Below are positions 56,513-64,000 of a stretch of DNA of 64,000 bases, in pieces. The stretch is from Bryum argenteum (taxonomy: Eukaryota; Streptophyta; Bryopsida; Bryales; Bryaceae): NCBI GenBank assembly GCA_037043015.1, contig CM073329.1, positions 15,454,648 through 15,518,647 on the forward strand, written 5' to 3'. The translations under genes were made by a program, and so were the position numbers. The notes beneath the pieces are model-generated. The model was not told the DNA's origin and made no database searches. It saw only the letters and a list, made by a program, of their open reading frames with translations. How positions within the stretch are numbered: the first letter of the stretch is position 1; the number at the start of each line of letters is the position of its first letter.

Positions 56513-59434
56513 CTATTGAGAATAGTATCCCTTCTTCGTCTCACTAATAACCTTCAATCCATCCAAGTGTTTCAATGGAAGAGGCCCATAAACTTGCAGA
56601 CCTGAGTTCCGGCTACACTCTGGGTGGCCTTCTGGGTAACGGTTGAAATCTTTACAGTAGTCATACATAAGAAGATTCTCTGTCACCCATTGTAACCGAG
56701 CTGTCTGCCTAGTAGTGAAGCCCTGAATAGTAGCCCTCTTCAACATAGCATCAGTGTCTGACGAGTTGCACCGACTGATGTTTCCTTTATACCATGGGAC
56801 TTCACATCCTTCAACTTCGTAGCCCCTGTACGCAGCAACCTGGATAGTGCAAAAGATATCAGTGACTGCTGCAACAATTCGCCAAGATTACTGCTTTAAC
56901 CAAACATTATAGTAATGTAAGCTTCAAGATCATAGGATACCCCGTGAATAAGAGACCAGAATCCAGATCACTCCAGAAATGTTTCCAATTTCAAGTAGAA
57001 TACATCTGAAAGGTCCAGATCCTTACAAATGGTGCGTTATTCCAATTCAACTTTATAGCTCCATTCTGAGTGGCCCATTCCTCTCCATTCCACAAACTTG
57101 CGAACACACTCATGGCTTGCTGATCTGGAAACGGAACGCCTAAGTCCTTATTGTTCTTATAGATTCTGATAGGTGTATCATCCACCATGAATCTGCATCA
57201 CAATAAGACCTTGTTAGAAAAGGTAGAAATACTTAAAATAACGGCGACTGAAGTCAAACATTCTCTAATGCAGGTGGCTGCTCTCTACTGAAGCAGTCAG
57301 AGAACCTTACTTCACGCTTCTGCTATTAAGAAAAATAAATTGACAATTGACGATTTTCGAGCAAGCATACTTGGTTGCGACCCGAAGATGATTATCATAT
57401 CTTAAGTCCTACCACTCCACTAAGTAACACTGTATGAAAATTAAAGATCATACATTGGATTCCTATAAATAAGCGATTTCACAAGAATTTTCGATGAATA
57501 TATTCTGCAGTATTGAAGTTGATTTGTAACTAATCTTGAAATCAGGTCTAAATAGCTACTTTGCAGATTCGGAGGCTGATTAAGGCTCATAGCTTATAAA
57601 CCCAAGGATCCACGTGGGAAAGCTTTCGGAACTCTATCCTGGAAAAATAACTTAAAATGTTCCAACAAAATAAAAAGTTACAGACGTCTACGTCTACAAG
57701 GTAGAATGAATGAATGAAATATATAACTAATGCTGAAAATATATACAGTTAACAGTCAATCCTCTGTAAATATGTGTTAACCCTCTCTAAATTTTGACCC
57801 TCTCTAAATTTTAACTGTCTTCTACTCCCCACATATTGCACACTAAAAATGTTAAACCTGTTAACAATTATCGAAGTGTTACTCCCCTCTTTCCAATGTT
57901 AACCTTATAAATGTTGAAACAGATGATATACATCACTATACATCCACGCTATGAATTACTGTAAGTTAACATTTGTACCATGTCAAAATTCTATTACATG
58001 ATTGTGAATCCCATTCCATGAATTTGAATCCGTTAAACGTATACACGTAATCGACATTATATTTTAAAATCATGTTTCTAAAATCGTTTATTTTTTATAG
58101 ATGATAAGTTCTTTAAAATTGTTAACTGTTAATGACTCTGTATATGTTAAGAAATGCATACTCCTCAGGGTTAAGCATTTATAGAGGATAGACTGTAACC
58201 TGAACTTATGGATAAAAGATCCAGAATGAATTTATCTGATCCCCAGTAAACAGCAACATACTAATCAGGAGGACGGCGTGATTCAAGGAATTTTACGAGC
58301 AGATTAACTGCAGGAAGCAATATTGGACTCACATGACGATATTCTTGTTCCAATGGATCTCGTATGTATGAAAATCCTCGGTAGGGTCAAACCAAAGTCT
58401 GATACGCTGCTCACGGTCGCCTACACCTGAAGCGTACACATTGGTCTGCAGGACATACGGCTTTCCTGGTTCATTCCCGAGAAACTCGAAATCTAGCTCG
58501 TCATGCTTTCCACTCAGCGACGAAGTCTGCCAAAACCCACCAGATGCGGTATTAGTGTGTGGAAATGCAAAGTTATCACAGAAGTCTGCAATGATAGAAT
58601 TACGAATGTGAGGCATCCTTCCCAAATCCTCATAAATTGAGGCGAGTGGGGCCAACGAGTCTACCACACTTCGCAGATAAAAACGCCAGAAAACCTGTTC
58701 AAGTACAGAGATTGACATCTTGGTACAAAACTTACATAGAATGTGCTGACAGTGCCTGCTGAGTCACCGGGGTGCACCTTCATTTGAATGCTAAAGCGCC
58801 CGAACAGATACCTCGTCTTGGATGCAAAACCAGCAGCTGCGTCAATCAGAGTGCAAGTAAAGTTGGTCAGAGAAGCACATTGATAGGAAATAAGAACTTC
58901 TACTTGTTGAGACTGGATGCACCGAATAGTTTCAGAAAGTAATGAAGGAGCACAATGTTAAGATTCTTTCCAAATCAATGCAAAAAACGGAGCTGCTTGC
59001 AATAATCTATTCAGACTACGCTCGTAGATGCTTGTAGGTTTTAAGACTCTTCCTCGCGGCCATCGAAAGACTTATCTTTGACAGAAAAAAACATTGGAGC
59101 GTTGCTCTACTGGTAGAGGCCCTAATTGAGAAGCCTACGGTGATCCTAATCTCCAAGAAGTCTGCTGGAGATATAGGAACTCGCGTGCAGGAGTGCTTTC
59201 ATTAAGGATGCCACACTTCATACCTGCTAGTTCATCGAGAACAAGTTCAGCAACCTCGCCGTCCTGTGATATCTTGTAGTGATGCTTGTCCGAAGTAGAC
59301 CAAAAGTGACGAAGAAATATTGATTGATCATCCACGTCTAAGTCACTAGTTTGTGGCACTATCCCTGTAGCTAATCCCATCGCCAATGAGAATATCAAAA
59401 GCGAGTAAAGCATACTGTAAGTCGATGATGCCAT
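56513..59434 (-). CDS. Xyloglucan endotransglucosylase/hydrolase (GH16 with XET_C), five exons
   Basis: Exons are 59434-59224, 58836-58736, 58526-58333, 57192-57027 and 56839-56513, with perfect phases, giving 332 residues. The hydrophobic N-terminus ([15 protein letters not shown]) is a signal peptide. The catalytic motif is [10 protein letters not shown] (113-122), with all three acidic residues. Other family marks are [53 protein letters not shown] and [10 protein letters not shown], and the XET_C domain with [16 protein letters not shown] and paired cysteines. The enzyme cuts and religates xyloglucan in the wall during expansion. The usual N-glycosylation sequon right after the catalytic motif is absent; sequons NIS and NSS occur in the C-terminal domain. 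The protein runs about 30 residues past the last expected cysteine, ending KKGYYSQ. Intron 3 is long (about 1.14 kb). Confidence 0.95.
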
Positions 59435-61160
59435 CCTGGTTGAACTGCACCGGAGATCTCCGGACTTTACTACAGAGACAGTACTAATCGCCCCTAGTGC
59501 TGATCAACAGCGGAACTTCACACCAAAATCTTCGTGTATCAGATGCACAAAATGCGCTACCATGTTATGGGAGACGATGTCATCGAAATGCTGTACTTAG
59601 AGAGATGTCACAGGCTAAGCAGCTGAAGTTCTGGTAGAACTGAAGTAAGCCTCTCCTCCCTGTCACTATCAACAATCTATGAACGTTACTGACAGCCGAG
59701 TACGACAATTCATCCCCGCACTTTCAGCAGACAGTGTTCTTCCATTCATATGCCGAGAATAGAATGCAAGATACTCGCCGGAGCCCCGCGTCTACAGAGA
59801 TAGATTCCTGTTCCAGTTGAGAAAGGTATATCGGCTATATAGCTTCGACGATGCACACACCGTGCACCTAGAAAGACCTGAGTCATCCAACAAACGCCTG
59901 TCCGCGTTTGAAACTCATTAACGCCTGAAAAAGAAAACTCAAGATTTTCAGCACGTTACACAAGGATGGCGCTGGAGATACGTAAAGAGAGTTTCTTGAT
60001 TGACATACGAAATACGTGCACGAACATTCATTAAATATATAAATCCAGGTAACTTCATTTTCTACATACTTAACATGTGACACCTACGATCTTCTTGATG
60101 TAACTTCTGCACGAGTAAACGCTGTACTCCGTGAAGTAACTTACGATTAACAGTCACGGATTCCGTAAACGTCAACTAGTCAAACATGAAGTGCCAAGAA
60201 ATACAGAATCTCTCCAATCCAGTGAAAGATACAGAAATTCGATTATACAGAAACAAGACAAGTCACAAATAACATTCCACTCCTACTTGCACGGAAATAC
60301 AACGCGATGTAATAAAGAACAAACTCCACACACAATTCAGCAACATTCGCATCCAGCTACGAACATACTGCAAATACTCAAAACACCTAAAAACACCTAG
60401 CCAGAATTATATCGTCCAAATGCCAGCCTCTATGCCAGAAACTAAACACCAGCCTTAAAAAGCACGATATCAGAAAATGTTCTTGTTGATACAGATCACC
60501 AATTGTCTCGTAACAAAAGAACAAAGACCCGCTCTCCAGTTAACAGAAGACATACAACACAATCCTCAATCTATTGTCGATTCGCAAAGCGCGTGAAAGA
60601 AAACCAGCTGCGAGCAGCCCTAAGGGAACAAGACTGACTGAATCCCGACCTAAAGAGAGAACTCACTCTCTCACGCATGCAACACGATCCTCAATCCCTT
60701 GAGCATTCGCAAATGTCAATGCCGCGTGAAAAGACAACCAGCTGCATGGAACAAAAAAAATGACGAATCCTACCTACCTCCCGGCTATGGCGATGGAAAT
60801 AACTCCAATGCTGCCAGCGATAAGAAGAGAAGAAGAGATCGTAAGCAAATGGCACTATTCCGGTGTCGACTTACCGCACAGTAGTAGAAATGCAGGTCGT
60901 CAGGGACAGAGCACGGACGATGTAAGCGGCAACGTCACTTTGTTAGGTAGGGCGATCCCTGTTGCGCTTCTGAAACGAGCAAAAGCAAAAGCGACATTGT
61001 CTGATAGCGTCCAAGCAATCGGCCGGCGACAACAACAGGGCGAGGTGGCCTGGCCAGGGATTAGTAGAGCCGAGATGGCGATGGAGCGGGGAAGGTGAAG
61101 AGGGAGGAGGGTGACAGGAAGGGCGGGGGCGGGCGGGGCCAGTCTGGAGACGAATGCGCT
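59435..61160 (-). promoter_or_regulatory. Probable 5' UTR and promoter of the XTH
   Basis: There is no other gene on the minus strand up to the GC-rich peak near 61080-61150, which resembles the upstream GC peaks of the TCX and HRGP genes. The plus-strand frames at 60699-61098 have no recognisable domain. The transcription start cannot be placed. Confidence 0.4.
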
Positions 61161-61180
61161 TCCTCAGGTGCGTTTCACGC

Positions 61181-61460
61181 CGTTGAATCTGATCATGGAT
61201 GATAGTGGATGATTATCATCTCCCAGTCCCATGCGGAATGGGTTTTCGGCACGACGGAGAATCTGCTCATGGATGTTTCTGAATAAATTATCATCCGTAT
61301 GTTCCATGCGTTAATGGGTGTTGAATCTGCTCGTGGATGGTTCTCGATGATAATCATCTGACTGTTCCGTGCGGAGTGGGTGTGCGCCACGACGGTGAAT
61401 CTGCTCGTGGATGTTTCTGGATGATTATCATCGGTATGTATTTCCAGTGGAATGGGTTAG
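61181..61460. repeat. Tandem repeat, ~75-bp unit, about four copies
   Basis: GAATCTGCTCGTGGATGTTT followed by CTGGATGATTATCATC and GTTCCATGCGGAATGGGTGT recurs with changes. It lies upstream of the XTH gene. Confidence 0.8.
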
Positions 61461-61904
61461 TGCCAGGTGGCAGGCCAGCTTGGTTTGTACTCTGCTGTCA
61501 GTGTGGTGGCATGAAGTAGTGCCTTTCATTGCCAAAAGTGAAAGGGCCTTGTGTGGGTTAGCTTAGGAGCTGGTTGAGACCAACTGGGATAAGGACTTTC
61601 TTGTGTATTTAATTGCACTAACTTTAAATTGATATCACAAGATTTTATTGGTAACCATTGTGAAGCACTTTGTTTAGTGCTTGTGTGACCTCCATCTATA
61701 GCGTTAAGACATAGGTGATAAGTGGTGGAAGGAATTTAATGGTGTTATTTTGTGAGGGTAAAAAAACATGCAAAGTCAATGGTCGCGAGAGGAGGTTTGG
61801 AGTATCCAAAAGTTGGAAGGACCCTCGTGAGGAAAATCACCAAAATTGGTTGGTCAATGATTGCATCCCGCTCATGCGTTGCTCTCACTTTCTGACATGT
61901 TTCT
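61461..61904. other. Intergenic, nothing recognised
   Basis: No gene. The open frame at 61715-61915 has no recognisable features. Confidence 0.4.
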
Positions 61905-61908
61905 TTAA

Positions 61909-61980
61909 CCCTTAAACGTCAAGCCCCTCTGAAAATACACTGGAAACCAAGCCCGAGGGGCATGCTCTGACGTTTAAGGG
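61909..61980. mobile_element. Minimal TTAA-flanked MITE, 72 bp
   Basis: Perfect 13-base ends CCCTTAAACGTCA and inverse, with TTAA at 61905-61908 and 61981-61984. It keeps the subterminal AGCCCCTC/GAGGGGC pair of the 362-bp relatives and almost nothing between. It is the smallest copy in the window. Confidence 0.9.
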
Positions 61981-61984
61981 TTAA

Positions 61985-62742
61985 CTAGCCACAATATAAG
62001 TGTCACGCTCACATTCCCTCGATGCAGCGCCAAGTGTAGCTTCAAGCGTTTCAACAACAGAGTCTTTCATCCGGAAAGGAGTCTTTTGTTCTTGTTTATG
62101 GTGCCTATATTAGAAATGCCCTTATTAATTAAAAGAAACTTCAACTCTTCAACCCGTATATGCTCGTATTTTTGAACAATGGACAATGTCACCACTCGTT
62201 TTCATATCTTCCAATCACTTTTCATCAAGAGAAAAAATTGTGTGTTCGAAGTCATATGCAATGGATACAATACATTTATGTCATGGAAATAAATATATTG
62301 TTGCATGTAGGTTGGCTTCTTGGAAGCCAAAAGAAAACTATGGATCTTGAAAGGAAGAGAAATCTTCAGCACCTCTTTAAACCATCAAATGGGTCACGTT
62401 CAAGTCCTATGCAAATGCCACAAAAGTTAAATATATGCTTCAAATAGTCAAATACATTTTTAGTTTGATAATTGAATATAGATAGCCAAAAGTCACTTTG
62501 TAACAAATTTACAAAAAATCAATCTCAACAGATTAAACTCAAAAAGGATCATGGAACTCTAAAATTTGTGGTTGGAGAAGAAAATGCTCTTGGTCTCATT
62601 TGGCTTTATACCACCTTGAAAAAAGGAGAATGACCACTAACTTTGAGGTCCCCAAAGTATGTTAAATTTTCTAAAATATATATTTTTTCATCTAGTCTTA
62701 AATAAGAGTTGAGCCAAAGGAAATGCCTTGCCTCAACTATAA
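61985..62742. other. Intergenic, nothing recognised
   Basis: AT-rich. Confidence 0.4.
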
Positions 62743-63579
62743 CCCCTGAAGGTCTTGAAAACCCAAAATGGATTTTTGCTATTTCACGTTGCCTCAACGA
62801 AGAAATTAAAACCAATATTCTTGCCTAAAATTTTAACTAGGTGTTTCTTATAGTGCAAAGTATATGTGGTCGAATTTGAAAAGCCAAATTCCAACGTTAG
62901 AATCTTCATCTAGAAATTTGAGGTTTCATGTTCAAAAAGGGTAGCTTAGAACTAGTATTTTTTATTTCATTAAAATTTATCAATCTCACAGTCAAGGGCA
63001 ACGTTTAAAAAATACAACAACAATCTTCAAGATTTTTGGAATTTTACCTATTATTTCTTTCTAATTTTGTCAAAAATTGAGATTTTGGGTTTTTTTGAAA
63101 AAACTTTCACTTAGAAATCATAAACTTATAAAGGTACCTAGTCATTGTTCACTTTTTTTATAACTAGAATACATTAAACGTGATGCTTGCTTTTTTGAAT
63201 TGTTGTTTTTATGCATTGTTCTAGGAAAAGAAAAAAAATAAAAATAGATGAAGGTACAAGAAGCATAACGAGTCTCTAAAATTTTGCATGTGCGTTCTCA
63301 ATTTAGTTATCTACATGGAAAAAGAAATATGAACAAAATGTTTGGGGTAACAATCATCAAGTCTCCCTTTACTCAAAGTAAACTATGTATCCCGCACAAT
63401 GCCAAAAAAAAGTTTTGCATCACCTTTGAATGCTCTAATCTCACAACTGGTGCAGATTTAATGGTTTGTATTTGACATGGTATTCCTAATAGTAGTTTGC
63501 TTTGAGATCTTACAGTTGACTATTCTTTCAAACAATTAAAAAACTCGCACTTTTAAAAAAAACACTCGGATCTTTAGGG
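62743..63579. mobile_element. Decayed relative of the 29668 TTAA element
   Basis: The left end CCCCTGAAGGTCTTGAAAAC and the right end GGATCTTTAGGG fit the family, but the flanks are ATAA and AATA, so the target copies have mutated. The internal order (ACTAGGTGTTTCTTATAGTG, TCTAGAAATTTGAGGTTTCA) follows the intact element at 29668. Confidence 0.55.
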
Positions 63580-63843
63580 AATATTCTAGAAGATTATGAG
63601 GCTCAAAATCATTGATTGACTACTAGTTCACTTATTTCTAAGAGAAAGAAGGAAGAAAGGGAAAATAAAAAAGATAATGGTGAACATATATATTAGAAAA
63701 TTGAGCTACAACTTGTCTCATCTAAAACCACTTTACACTACAAAGAGTGACCAAATCACTTGAAACTCAATTTTTGATTTTTCATGAACCAAGAGTCATG
63801 ATCATGAAAATAAATCATATATTCTTGGAGGCATCACATGCCT

Positions 63844-64000
63844 TGGCTGAGTGGTTGAGGCTCATGGAGGTCGTGGGTTCTATTCCCCATGCTATGTGGT
63901 GCTCACCACTATAGTCCACGCAACTATTGTCAAGCAACCTTGGACCTTGTTGTATATGTACCTTAAAGCCCTTGGACCTTGTTGAATGTGTACCTTAAAA
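63844..64000 (+). mobile_element. tRNA-derived SINE, cut by the window end
   Basis: Box A TGGCTGAGTGGTTGAGGC and box B GTGGGTTCTATTCCCC are better preserved than in the copy at 45931, and the head resembles a tRNA-Leu/Ser type. A 30-bp segment around AGCCCTTGGACCTTGTTG is duplicated near 63950-63985. Confidence 0.65.

Noticed and set aside
59094-59160. tRNA-like string GGAGCGTTGCTCTACTGGTAGAGG in an XTH intron
   Set aside because: It has a D-arm-like hairpin, but no TTCRA T-loop and no proper acceptor stem, so no tRNA is called.
60699-61098. Plus-strand open frames upstream of the XTH
   Set aside because: No recognisable domain and two overlapping frames of similar length; more likely 5' flank of the XTH.

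Overview
The window is nuclear DNA of a land plant. The reasons are spliced genes with plant-type GT-AG introns of about 70 bp to 1.2 kb, plant cell-wall GH16/XTH enzymes, a plant TCX (TSO1-like CXC) regulator, and AT-rich intergenic DNA full of MITEs, SINEs and decayed transposons. The PMEI-like plus double-GH16 fusion and the unusual TIR families make a non-seed plant (bryophyte, lycophyte or fern) my best guess. That placement is inference and weak.

Genes. There are six well-supported protein-coding genes. (1) An unrecognised three-exon zinc-finger-like protein at 342-1460 (-). (2) A secreted PMEI-like + degenerate GH16 + intact GH16 fusion at 7415-9432 (+). (3) A 12-exon TCX/CPP1-type CXC-domain regulator at 11813-17285 (-). 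(4) A hydroxyproline-rich glycoprotein-family protein of the At5g52430 type at 41329-44393 (-). (5) A six-exon GDSL/SGNH esterase of the isoamyl-acetate-hydrolase-like group at 52061-53948 (-). (6) A complete five-exon XTH at 56513-59434 (-). Reading phases agree at almost every exon junction, which is the main evidence for these models. Genes 2 and 6 both act on cell-wall glucans but belong to different GH16 types, and nothing else suggests the genes form a functional cluster.

Layout. 0-17 kb: genes 1-3 with a repeat-rich spacer at 2.7-7.0 kb. 18-41 kb: gene-free AT-rich DNA with MITEs, tandem repeats and one GC-rich island (33.0-36.0 kb) that carries a frame-broken repetitive coding sequence. 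41-61 kb: genes 4-6, separated by transposon-rich DNA at 45.9-51.5 kb. 61-64 kb: repeats and a SINE cut by the window end.

Most notable signal. Many non-autonomous transposons start CCC, end GGG and are bounded by TTAA on both sides. Two nested insertions give exact arithmetic: an outer element with its insert and one TTAA removed has the length of its relatives. Two paralogous repeats also show the matching empty sites. This is the target-site signature of piggyBac (or Sola3) transposons. No transposase is present in the window. The second theme is that several genes carry minisatellites made of repeated copies of their own start codon, splice donor or splice acceptor.
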